64,000 nt of DNA, from NCBI RefSeq assembly GCF_014207905.1, contig NZ_JACHLB010000002.1, positions 372,001-436,000 on the forward strand, given 5' to 3'. Positions 42,636 through 51,145 of the stretch are shown piece by piece (position 1 is the stretch's first letter; each line of letters begins with the position of its first letter). This stretch comes from Flavobacterium notoginsengisoli (GTDB lineage: Bacteria; Bacteroidota; Bacteroidia; Flavobacteriales; Flavobacteriaceae). The notes under the pieces were generated by a model, which was not told where the DNA came from, searched no databases, and worked only from the letters and a program-made list of their open reading frames with translations. The translations under genes and the position numbers were made by a program.

Positions 42636-43925
42636 ATGATAGCAAAAATTGGAAGAAGCGGAAATTTATACGGTGCATTGGCGTACAATCAGCTAAAAGT
42701 AGAGAATGAGAATGGACAAATTTTGTTTGCTAATAAGATGATCGAAACGGCTAACGGTCATTATTCTGTTGCACAACTAGCTCAATCTTTTGCACCTTAC
42801 CTGATAGCTAACCGCAATACAGAAAAGCATACGTTACATATTTCGCTCAATCCTGACCCAAATGACAAGGTTAATGATGACAAGTTTAGGGAAATGGCTG
42901 AAGAGTATATGCGCGAAATGGGTTATGCCGAACAGCCATTTGTGGTATTTAAACATACTGATATTGACCGCAGCCATATACATATTGTATCGGTTTGTGT
43001 AAACGAAGATGGCAAAAAAATTTCGGACAAGTTCGAGAAAATGCAATCTATGAATATATGCCGTGAACTCGAAAGAAAACACGGATTGATACCAGTCACG
43101 GATAAAGAGCATAAGCAAAATGATAAAGTATTCCGTCCGGTAGATTATCGGGCAGGAGATGTGAAAAGTCAGATAGCTTCCGTAGTAAGACACCTACCAA
43201 ACTATTATCAATACCAAACTTTGGGAGAATATAATGCTTTACTCTCTCTTTTCAATGTTACCATTGAAAAAGTGGAGGGCGAATTGCAAGGAAAGATGAA
43301 GCAGGGATTACTTTATATCCCTTTAAATGAAAAGGGCGAAAGGGCCGGTCACCCGTTCAAGGCTTCACTTTTCGGGAAGAACTCAGGGCTTCCAGCACTG
43401 GAACTGCATTTTGCAAAAAGCAAAGAGGCATTAAAAGATCATCCAACAAAGCCGACCATTAAAGCTGCCGTTACTACTGCACTGAGATCAACAAGTGATG
43501 AACAGGCTTTTAAAAAACAACTAGGTGACCAGGGTATTAACGTGGTAGTACGCCGAAATGATGCAGGGCGTATTTATGGAATGACGTTTATAGACCACAA
43601 TTCTAAGACAGTCTATAATGGTTCACGTTTAAGCAAGGAGCTTTCTGCCAATATCTTCAATGACTATTGGAACAATAATATCAAACCGGAGATTAAAGCG
43701 CCAATTGAACTACAATCTAAAATAATTGCATCAAATGATGAGGATCTTCCTTCGGAAAAACCACATCATTTGTTCGACTTTTTGAATACTTCAGAAAACC
43801 ATGAAGATGGCCTTATTGAAGCATTAGGTGGTTTAATTCCAGATGCCCAAGGAGAAGATTATGAAGAGAAAGATTTTGCCAATAAAATGAAAAAGAAAAG
43901 AAAACGCCAAAGAGGTCAAAAGTAA
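42636..43925 (+). CDS. mobB: Relaxase (MOBP-type mobilization nuclease, MobB)
   Basis: A 429-residue relaxase. The N-terminus MIAKIGRSGNLYGALAYNQL is typical, with a candidate catalytic Tyr at Y12 or Y17. The metal triad is seen in FKHTDI (H107) and DRSHIHIVSV (H114, H116). A helical and basic C-terminus follows. It nicks oriT, attaches covalently to the 5' end and pilots the strand into the recipient. Confidence 0.92.
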   Translation: MIAKIGRSGNLYGALAYNQLKVENENGQILFANKMIETANGHYSVAQLAQSFAPYLIANRNTEKHTLHISLNPDPNDKVNDDKFREMAEEYMREMGYAEQPFVVFKHTDIDRSHIHIVSVCVNEDGKKISDKFEKMQSMNICRELERKHGLIPVTDKEHKQNDKVFRPVDYRAGDVKSQIASVVRHLPNYYQYQTLGEYNALLSLFNVTIEKVEGELQGKMKQGLLYIPLNEKGERAGHPFKASLFGKNSGLPALELHFAKSKEALKDHPTKPTIKAAVTTALRSTSDEQAFKKQLGDQGINVVVRRNDAGRIYGMTFIDHNSKTVYNGSRLSKELSANIFNDYWNNNIKPEIKAPIELQSKIIASNDEDLPSEKPHHLFDFLNTSENHEDGLIEALGGLIPDAQGEDYEEKDFANKMKKKRKRQRGQK

Positions 43926-44027
43926 CAATCAAGCCAAACAATACCACCCAGCGCCATTGAGTGCCATATTCTTATAGCTAGTCTTTACAGCGTTTAATTT
44001 AACTCCCGAACATTAAAAAAATGAAAA

Positions 44028-46028
44028 ATGCAGGGAGAAGACGATTTGAGAGGCCTAGCAAAGATTATGGCCTTTATGAGAGCAGTAAGCATCCTCCTGA
44101 TGCTAATGCACTTTTACTGGTTCTGTTATGGGTTCTTTTTAGAAAGAGGTTGGACACTAGAAATAGTGAATAAAATATTAGGAAACTTTCAACGTACCGC
44201 GAGCTTATTTTCTAATACAATCTACACCAAAATATTTGCGTTGGTGTTGCTGGCATTAAGTTGTTTGGGCACAAAAGGGGTAAAAGATGAAAAAATTACC
44301 TGGCCAAAGATCTACACATCCTTAACCATAGGAATACTGTTTTTCTTCTTCGCTACACCACTACTCAAATTATCAGTGGAGATGGCAACCACGCTATATA
44401 TTCTAACAACCTCTCTAGGATATATTTTTCTGATGATGGCGGGCGTTTGGATTACCCGTTTGCTTCGTACTAATCTGATGGACGATGTGTTCAATAATGA
44501 AAACGAAAGTTTTATGCAGGAAACTAAACTAATGGAGAACGAATATTCCATTAACCTGCCTACTAAATTTTGGTACAATAAGAAAGAACATAAAGGTTGG
44601 ATCAATATTGTGAATCCTTTCAGGGCAACTATTGTTTTGGGAACCCCTGGTTCAGGTAAATCTTATGCTATTGTAAATAGTTACATCAAGCAGCAAATAG
44701 AAAAGGGATTTTCGATGTACATCTATGATTTCAAATTTGACGATCTATCTACTATCGCTTATAACCATTTGTTGAAACATACAGATAAGTATAAAGTAAA
44801 GCCAAAGTTCTACGTTATCAACTTTGACGACCCTCGCAGGAGCCATCGATGTAATCCTATTAACCCCAATTTCATGACTGATATATCCGATGCCTATGAA
44901 TCAGCCTATACAATTATGTTGAATCTTAACCGAAGCTGGATTCAGAAACAAGGCGATTTCTTTGTGGAGTCGCCAATTATTTTATTGGCAGCTATCATCT
45001 GGTTTTTAAAAATCTATGACAACGGCAAATACTGTACGTTTCCACACGCCATTGAATTATTGAACAAGAAATATTCGGATGTTTTTACCATCCTGACTTC
45101 TTACCCTGATTTGGAAAACTATCTTTCACCGTTTATGGATGCCTGGCAGGGAGGAGCGCAAGATCAATTACAGGGGCAAATTGCATCAGCAAAAATTCCA
45201 TTATCAAGAATGATTAGTCCCCAGCTGTATTGGGTAATGACCGGGGATGACTTCACACTCGACATTAACAATCCTAACGAACCTAAGATTTTATGCGTGG
45301 GTAATAATCCTGATCGCCAAAATATTTACTCTGCAGCATTGGGATTGTACAATTCAAGGATTGTAAAACTCATCAATAAAAAAGGACAATTAAAAAGTTC
45401 GGTTATAATAGATGAGCTACCTACCATTTATTTTAGGGGACTGGATAATCTTATCGCAACTGCTAGAAGTAATAAAGTTGCAGTTTGCTTAGGCTTCCAG
45501 GATTATTCGCAATTAATAAGGGATTATGGCGATAAAGAAAGTAAAGTAATTCAAAACACGGTTGGTAATATTTTTAGTGGTCAGGTTGTTGGAGAAACAG
45601 CAAAAAACTTATCTGAACGCTTTGGTAAAGTATTGCAAAAACGCCAAAGCCTTACCATCAATCGGAATGATAAGTCCACATCCATATCTACCCAATTGGA
45701 TAGTCTTATTCCTGCTTCTAAAATTTCCACGCTTACACAAGGTATGTTTGTTGGCGCAGTTTCCGACAATTTTGATGAACGTATTGAACAAAAAATATTT
45801 CATGCTGAAATTGTGGTAGATAATGAAAGAGTTGCTGCTGAAACTAAAACCTATAAAAAAATACCTGAAATATTATCTTTTACTGATGAGCAAGGTAATG
45901 ATAACATGAAACAGGAAATCGAAAGTAATTACCGGCAGATAAAAAAAGACATTGTACAAGTTATCGAAGCAGAGCTTGAACGTATCAAAAATGATCCTGA
46001 TCTACAGCATTTAGTTCAAAAGGAATAA
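44028..46028 (+). CDS. mobC: Type IV coupling protein (MobC/TraD-like VirD4 ATPase)
   Basis: A 666-residue inner-membrane ATPase. Two pairs of N-terminal transmembrane helices (about 17-37 and 68-142) precede a P-loop GTPGSGKS (205-212) and a Walker B-type segment with SSVIIDELPTIYF. It couples the relaxosome to the TraG-driven secretion channel. It lies 102 bp after the relaxase and is followed by the sulfur cassette. Confidence 0.92.
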   Translation: MQGEDDLRGLAKIMAFMRAVSILLMLMHFYWFCYGFFLERGWTLEIVNKILGNFQRTASLFSNTIYTKIFALVLLALSCLGTKGVKDEKITWPKIYTSLTIGILFFFFATPLLKLSVEMATTLYILTTSLGYIFLMMAGVWITRLLRTNLMDDVFNNENESFMQETKLMENEYSINLPTKFWYNKKEHKGWINIVNPFRATIVLGTPGSGKSYAIVNSYIKQQIEKGFSMYIYDFKFDDLSTIAYNHLLKHTDKYKVKPKFYVINFDDPRRSHRCNPINPNFMTDISDAYESAYTIMLNLNRSWIQKQGDFFVESPIILLAAIIWFLKIYDNGKYCTFPHAIELLNKKYSDVFTILTSYPDLENYLSPFMDAWQGGAQDQLQGQIASAKIPLSRMISPQLYWVMTGDDFTLDINNPNEPKILCVGNNPDRQNIYSAALGLYNSRIVKLINKKGQLKSSVIIDELPTIYFRGLDNLIATARSNKVAVCLGFQDYSQLIRDYGDKESKVIQNTVGNIFSGQVVGETAKNLSERFGKVLQKRQSLTINRNDKSTSISTQLDSLIPASKISTLTQGMFVGAVSDNFDERIEQKIFHAEIVVDNERVAAETKTYKKIPEILSFTDEQGNDNMKQEIESNYRQIKKDIVQVIEAELERIKNDPDLQHLVQKE

Positions 46029-46058
46029 ACCAAACATTATTTAATATCTCCTATACAT

Positions 46059-46104
46059 CTATTCTATTTATTTATTGAATAGACAAAGGTGTTTCATACC
46101 TTTG
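46059..46104 (+). promoter_or_regulatory. Promoter/operator of the ArsR-rhodanese regulator
   Basis: A TAnnTTTG box (TACCTTTG, 46097-46104) lies 30 bp before the ATG. It is embedded in an inverted repeat CAAAGGT-n7-ACCTTTG (46084-46090 with 46098-46104). Just upstream CTATTC-n12-GAATAG (46059-46064 with 46077-46082) shares GAATAG with the operator at 46925-46954, which suggests autoregulation. Confidence 0.6.
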
Positions 46105-46133
46105 TTTAAGAAAATGATTTATAAATCATCCAT

Positions 46134-46799
46134 ATGAACAAGCGAGAGTTTAAAGATAAAGTATATATCGAGTTATCAAAAGCAGTAAAAGCATTAGCCA
46201 ATCCACATAGGTTGGAAATTATAGATTTGTTGGCACAAGGTCAGTTTACTGTTGAACAAATAGCCAATAATACGGGGCTTTCCGTAGCAAACGCTTCACA
46301 ACACTTGCAGAACCTTAAAAATGCAAAGCTTGTACAGATAAACCGTAAAGGTAATTTCATCAACTACTCATTGGCCAGCGAACAAATTTATAATGCCTTG
46401 ATATGCGTTCGGGAGTTGGGTATGACCTTTAATGCTGAAGTAAAAAAGGTAATAAGCGATTTTCGTAATGGTCAACAGGAAGATATGCGTGCTATTGATG
46501 CGGAAACATTGGTAACAATGCTTGAAAATGACGAAGTAATATTATTGGACGTAAGACCTGAAGAAGAATATAGTAGAGGACATATCCATAGGGCATTATC
46601 CACGCCTATAGATAAATTAGGTAATTCGTTAAAAAAAATTCCAAAAAGAAAAATGTTGGTAGCTTACTGCCGTGGTCCGTTTTGTGTTTATGCTGATGAA
46701 GCAGTTGCAATACTGACACAAAAGGGCTACAATGCAGTAAGATTGGAAGAGGGTTATCCTGAATGGGCATTAAAAGGTTATCCTGTTGAACACATCTAA
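46134..46799 (+). CDS. ArsR-family HTH regulator fused to a rhodanese domain
   Basis: A 221-residue protein. An ArsR/SmtB winged helix (about 10-95) contains SKAVKALANPHRLEIIDLLA and the recognition helix VANASQHLQNLK. A C-terminal rhodanese domain (about 120-221) has active-site C179 in AYCRGPFC, with C184 and C91 as further cysteines. Such fusions are likely to sense sulfane sulfur through the rhodanese cysteine. It controls the persulfide-handling operon downstream, from which a terminator separates it. Confidence 0.9.
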   Translation: MNKREFKDKVYIELSKAVKALANPHRLEIIDLLAQGQFTVEQIANNTGLSVANASQHLQNLKNAKLVQINRKGNFINYSLASEQIYNALICVRELGMTFNAEVKKVISDFRNGQQEDMRAIDAETLVTMLENDEVILLDVRPEEEYSRGHIHRALSTPIDKLGNSLKKIPKRKMLVAYCRGPFCVYADEAVAILTQKGYNAVRLEEGYPEWALKGYPVEHI

Positions 46800-46829
46800 G
46801 TTTCATAAACAATACATATAAAAGTTTGT

Positions 46830-46864
46830 AAAAGGGTATTTCAATTTATTGGGATACCCTTTTT
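46830..46864 (+). terminator. Intrinsic terminator after the ArsR-rhodanese gene
   Basis: AAAAGGGTAT (46830-46839) pairs with ATACCCTTTT (46854-46863), followed by T. The regulator is thus a single-gene unit. Confidence 0.82.
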
Positions 46865-46924
46865 AATTGGCAAAACATCTTCTCCTTCTTCTTGATTTTT
46901 TGAAGGAGTATTTGCAAAAACATG

Positions 46925-46974
46925 CAACTATTCAATAGAATTATTGAATAGTTGTTTTTGTTTACGTAGCTTTG
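46925..46974 (+). promoter_or_regulatory. Promoter with 13-bp palindromic operator for the persulfide operon
   Basis: CAACTATTCAATA (46925-46937) and TATTGAATAGTTG (46942-46954) are perfect inverted repeats around GAAT. A TAGCTTTG -7 box (46967-46974) follows, and the best TTG -33 element (46944-46946, 20-bp spacing) lies inside the right arm. Binding of a dimeric ArsR repressor here would block the promoter. Confidence 0.75.
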
Positions 46975-46996
46975 CACTAAATAAAATCAGTTAAAA

Positions 46997-48103
46997 ATGG
47001 ATACATCCGAAATAACCGTGGCAGAGCTTCAAAAAATGTTTGAGGATAATAAAGATATTGTAGTACTAGACATTAGACCACAAGAGCAAAGAGAAGACTG
47101 GAAAATAGCGCAAAGCGTTTACAAAGATGTTTACAATAGTCTTATAGCAGGCGATAAAAATGCATTAGATGGCATCTCCTTATCTAAAGAAACTCCTATT
47201 GTAACCGTATGTGCAGGTGGAAAAACAAGCCTCATAGCTTCCGAAATATTGAATAAAAAGGGATACGAAGCCTACTCTTTGCAGGGTGGAATGAAAGCTT
47301 GGAACTACGCCTGGAATATCGCAGAAATAAAAGCTAAAGAAGTAATTATAATGCAAATAAGACGCGTAGCTAAAGGCTGTATCTCTTATATCGTTGCTTC
47401 TGAAAGCGAAGCCATTGTAATTGATGCTTCCTTAGACCCAAACATTTATTTAGCATTAGCACAAAAGAACTGTTGGACAATAAAATATGTAATGGACACC
47501 CATATCCACGCAGACTACATTTCTCGAACTATTGACTTGGCAAAAGCCACGGGAGCAACACATTTGTTTGCAGAAAATGCAGATGTAGATTATAAATTTT
47601 CACCACTTAGCGACAGGGATATTGTACCTTTTGGTTCAGCTAATCTAACCGCAGTATTTACACCTGGTCATACGCCCGAAAGTACTTCTTACCTTATAAA
47701 CAATGAATACCTCCTTACAGGAGATACCTTATTTACCGATGGCGTGGGCAGACCAGATTTAAAAGCTGATTATGAACAAGGATTACAAAAAGCAGAACAG
47801 TTATTTAATTCATTGGGTAGGATTCTAATGCTGAGCAACAACGACCCGTTTATCCTTCCAGCCCACACTTCGACTACCATCGCATTTGATAGAAAAATCA
47901 TCGGAGATAAACTTTCTAACCTGTCTGCAAAAATAGAATTGCTTCAATTGGAGAAAGAAGCATTCATAGAGCAGACTATGAAACGTATTCCACCCACCCC
48001 ACCAAACTATATCCAAATTGCAACCCTCAACAAAAGTGGAAACTATGAAGGTTTTGATCCTGCCGATTTGGAAGCAGGAGCAAACAGATGTGCTGTTTCA
48101 TAA
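46997..48103 (+). CDS. Rhodanese-MBL fusion (persulfide dioxygenase/ETHE1-like)
   Basis: A 368-residue fusion. The N-terminal rhodanese domain (1-110) has C72 in VCAGGKTS. The C-terminal metallo-beta-lactamase fold begins at MQIRRVAKGC and has THIHADYISR (H169, H171, D173), TPGHTPEST (H225), TGDTLF (D243) and a late HTSTT. These are the mononuclear iron ligands of ETHE1-type persulfide dioxygenases, which oxidise glutathione persulfide to sulfite. The rhodanese would move sulfane sulfur from or to the site. Cytosolic. Confidence 0.88.
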   Translation: MDTSEITVAELQKMFEDNKDIVVLDIRPQEQREDWKIAQSVYKDVYNSLIAGDKNALDGISLSKETPIVTVCAGGKTSLIASEILNKKGYEAYSLQGGMKAWNYAWNIAEIKAKEVIIMQIRRVAKGCISYIVASESEAIVIDASLDPNIYLALAQKNCWTIKYVMDTHIHADYISRTIDLAKATGATHLFAENADVDYKFSPLSDRDIVPFGSANLTAVFTPGHTPESTSYLINNEYLLTGDTLFTDGVGRPDLKADYEQGLQKAEQLFNSLGRILMLSNNDPFILPAHTSTTIAFDRKIIGDKLSNLSAKIELLQLEKEAFIEQTMKRIPPTPPNYIQIATLNKSGNYEGFDPADLEAGANRCAVS

Positions 48104-48259
48104 GAACGTTTTAAACGATCAAATTTAGAACAAGTGATCACTCTGTTGCAGTTACTCCGATGTGAGAGTTTTGAAAGAAGAGCTAATCATCAAAGGAAAA
48201 AAATGAGCAATTGGATTTTCAAAGTCCGACAGACCTTAACATTTTAAAATAATAATCTA

Positions 48260-49510
48260 GTGGAACAAATAAGATTAGGATTAAAAGAAAACTGGCAGCA
48301 ATTTACCTTGCTTGTCCTTGTCAATATGATGGTGGGCGGTATGGTTGGTTTGGAAAGAACTGTAGTGCCATTAGTAGGAACAGAAGAATTTAACATACAA
48401 TCAGATGTGGTTGTCTTTTCGTTTATCATCGCATTTGGCGTAGTAAAGGCATTTACCAATCTGATTTCGGGTGTTTTGGCAGACCGATATACACGAAAGA
48501 AAGTGTTGATTTTGGGGTGGCTAGTAGGTTTACCTGTCCCATTTTTATTGGCTTTTGCTCCCTCTTGGAATTGGATTTTATTTGCCAATGTATTGCTGGG
48601 TGTTAGTCAGGGATTAGCCTGGTCTATGACCGTCAATATGAAGATAGACCTTGTAGGTCGCAAAAGCCGAGGTCTGGCAATGGGATTGAACGAAGCCGCA
48701 GGCTATGGTGCAGTTGGACTGACTGCTTTGCTTACAGGCTATCTTGCATCACATTACGGATTGCGACCACAGCCTTTTTATATCGGTATAGTGTACACGA
48801 TTATTGGTCTGCTTCTCTCCATTTTTGTAATAAAAGATACCCGAAAACACGCAGAATTAGAGGTTCAACAAATCCAAGCAACTGCATCGGGCGAGTATAC
48901 ACATAAGCCCAATTTATGGTGGGTATTCAAAGAAACTTCATTTAAAAACAGAAATCTGTTTTCCATTTCTCAAGCAGGACTGATAAACAACTTAAATGAT
49001 GGGATGTCATGGGGTGTATTCCCGTTACTCTTTATGTCAATGGGTGTTGGTTTGGAGGGCGTAGGTTGGATTAAGGCTATTTACCCCGTTGTTTGGGGTA
49101 TCGGGCAAATCTTTACAGGACCATTAGCCGACAAACTTGGTAGAAAACCCTTAATTGTATGGGGAATGTTTGTGCAGGTCTTGGGACATATTGTTATCAG
49201 TTTAGAAATCTACAACCCATTAACTGCAGGATTATTCGGTTCCGTCTTGTTAGGACTAGGTACAGCAATGGTTTACCCCGCCTTATTAGCTGCAGTAAGC
49301 GATGCTGCACACCCAAGTTGGCGTGCTTCATCTCTGGGGGTATATCGCTTTTGGAGAGATATGGGCTATGCCATAGGAGCATTAATGGCAGGTATTAGCG
49401 GTAATTTCTTCGGGTTGATGTATGCAGTACATATTGCCGGAATTATTACACTGTTATCTGGCATTGTAGTATGGATAAGAATGAAAGAAACAAAGCAAGA
49501 AACCAATTAA
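48260..49510 (+). CDS. MFS transporter of the sulfur cassette
   Basis: A 416-residue major facilitator with about 12 transmembrane helices. The start is a GTG at 48260. The loop between helices 2 and 3 reads GVLADRYTRKKVLILG and the equivalent loop in the second half is GPLADKLGRKPLIVWG. Substrate unknown; its place between two persulfide-oxidising proteins suggests export of sulfite or another sulfur product. The 48104-48259 gap holds no other credible gene. Confidence 0.88.
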   Translation: MEQIRLGLKENWQQFTLLVLVNMMVGGMVGLERTVVPLVGTEEFNIQSDVVVFSFIIAFGVVKAFTNLISGVLADRYTRKKVLILGWLVGLPVPFLLAFAPSWNWILFANVLLGVSQGLAWSMTVNMKIDLVGRKSRGLAMGLNEAAGYGAVGLTALLTGYLASHYGLRPQPFYIGIVYTIIGLLLSIFVIKDTRKHAELEVQQIQATASGEYTHKPNLWWVFKETSFKNRNLFSISQAGLINNLNDGMSWGVFPLLFMSMGVGLEGVGWIKAIYPVVWGIGQIFTGPLADKLGRKPLIVWGMFVQVLGHIVISLEIYNPLTAGLFGSVLLGLGTAMVYPALLAAVSDAAHPSWRASSLGVYRFWRDMGYAIGALMAGISGNFFGLMYAVHIAGIITLLSGIVVWIRMKETKQETN

Positions 49511-49529
49511 TTTCTAATTATAAATACGT

Positions 49530-51005
49530 ATGAAAAGTACAGTGAAAAAATCAAATATTATCAAGACACTTGGGGTATTACTTATGCTTCCGACAGCTTC
49601 AAATGCTCAGGAATTATTTTTAAAGCGTGTATTTGATGAGAGCCTTGCACAGACAAGTTATATGGTAGGAAGTACCAAAACCAAGGAGACTATCGTAATT
49701 GACCCGAAAAGGGACATTGATACCTATTTGAAAATTGCTAAAGAAAATAACATGAAAATCACAAGGGTATCAGAAACGCATATTCACGCAGATTACCTCA
49801 GCGGAGCACGCGAATTAGCATATGCTATGCAGGCAAAATTGATGCTTTCGGGAGAAACAGATCCTAATTGGAAATACGAAATCCCACACACTCCATTGAA
49901 AGAAGGCGATAAAATCAAAATGGGTAACATCGTTTTGGAAGTGATGCACACGCCTGGTCATACACCTGAAAGCCTTACGTTTTTGCTGACAGATTTATCG
50001 GTTTCCAACAAGCCACAAAAAGCATTTACTGGCGATTTCGTTTTTGTAGGGGATGTTGGTCGTCCCGATTTACTGGAGAAAGTTGCAGGACAGATAGGTA
50101 CACAGGATATAGGGGCTAAACAATTATTTGCTTCTATCCAACGTTTTTCAAAACTTCCTGATAACCTTGAAATATTTCCCGGACACGGAGCGGGTTCATT
50201 TTGCGGTAAGGCTTTGAGTGATGTTCCTTCATCTACATTGAAACAAGAGATGCTGACCAATAAAGCATTTCAGTTCGCAGATAATGAAAATGGTTTTGTG
50301 AAATACATTTTGGACGGACAACCCGAACCTCCAAAATATTTTGCCACGATGAAAAATTGGAATAGAATGCCACGCCCATTATTGGTTCAGGTTCCTAAAC
50401 ATTCTATATTGACCAAAGTAGAATTTCTGACAGCACAGGAAAACGGATTAACGATAATTGATACACGTAAAAAAGAGCTCGTTGCAAAAGGGTATATTCC
50501 TTCAACCCTGCATATCGAAGATAATAATTCATTCTCAACTTTTATGGGTTGGTTATTGGATTATCAGACACAATTTGTACTGATTGCAGATGCGGAACAT
50601 ACAGACGAACTGACCCGAAAGTTGATGCGTATAGGTATGGATAACATTTACGGTTTTGTAACTGATGTAACGTCTTTAGGCCTAGCCTTACAACAATCTG
50701 ACGTATTGGACAAACAACATTTCAAACCTTATCTAAATGATAAAAATGTTCAGATTATAGATGTAAGAAGTAAAGACGAATACAAATCAGGTCATATCCC
50801 AAAAGCTGAAAATATCGTATTGGCAGACCTTAAAAACAACTTAAATAAAGTTAGGAAAGACAAGCAGGTCATTGTGCATTGTAAAAGCGGGACACGGGCA
50901 GCAATGGCATATTCTATTTTGAAAAAAAACGGATTTGAAAATGTCAAAACCTATTCAGAAGATTTAAACGGTCTGATAGAACCTGATCCTACAACCAAAA
51001 GATAA
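49530..51005 (+). CDS. Exported MBL-fold persulfide dioxygenase-like protein with two rhodanese domains
   Basis: A 491-residue protein with a signal peptide (LGVLLMLPTASNAQE). An ETHE1/MBL domain follows (THIHADYLSG, TPGHTPESLT, TGDFVFVGDVGRPD, FPGHGAGSFCG). The first rhodanese-like domain reads LIADAEHTDE where the catalytic Cys should be, so it is degenerate. The second has HCKSGTRA with an intact Cys. It probably works in the periplasm on sulfane sulfur. It lies 19 bp after the MFS gene. Confidence 0.85.
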   Translation: MKSTVKKSNIIKTLGVLLMLPTASNAQELFLKRVFDESLAQTSYMVGSTKTKETIVIDPKRDIDTYLKIAKENNMKITRVSETHIHADYLSGARELAYAMQAKLMLSGETDPNWKYEIPHTPLKEGDKIKMGNIVLEVMHTPGHTPESLTFLLTDLSVSNKPQKAFTGDFVFVGDVGRPDLLEKVAGQIGTQDIGAKQLFASIQRFSKLPDNLEIFPGHGAGSFCGKALSDVPSSTLKQEMLTNKAFQFADNENGFVKYILDGQPEPPKYFATMKNWNRMPRPLLVQVPKHSILTKVEFLTAQENGLTIIDTRKKELVAKGYIPSTLHIEDNNSFSTFMGWLLDYQTQFVLIADAEHTDELTRKLMRIGMDNIYGFVTDVTSLGLALQQSDVLDKQHFKPYLNDKNVQIIDVRSKDEYKSGHIPKAENIVLADLKNNLNKVRKDKQVIVHCKSGTRAAMAYSILKKNGFENVKTYSEDLNGLIEPDPTTKR

Positions 51006-51061
51006 GATAATCACTATAAACAACCTTTAATAAATTAATTTACATATCGTTTTTGCAGAGT

Positions 51062-51112
51062 GTATTTGTTATTTTAATTTTGGTGCTGAAATTAAAATAA
51101 CAAATACGCTTT
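51062..51112. terminator. Bidirectional terminator with 19-bp perfect stem
   Basis: Arms 51062-51080 and 51089-51107 are perfect reverse complements around the loop TGGTGCTG, followed by GCTTTTT. It separates the converging sulfur operon and the methylase-helicase gene. Confidence 0.88.
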
Positions 51113-51145
51113 TTAAATTCATGGGCAGAATCAGAATTATAGTAT

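Noticed and set aside
48203..48247. 14-codon frame before the MFS transporter
   Set aside because: An AGGA precedes the ATG, but 14 codons without conservation data are not enough to call a leader peptide.
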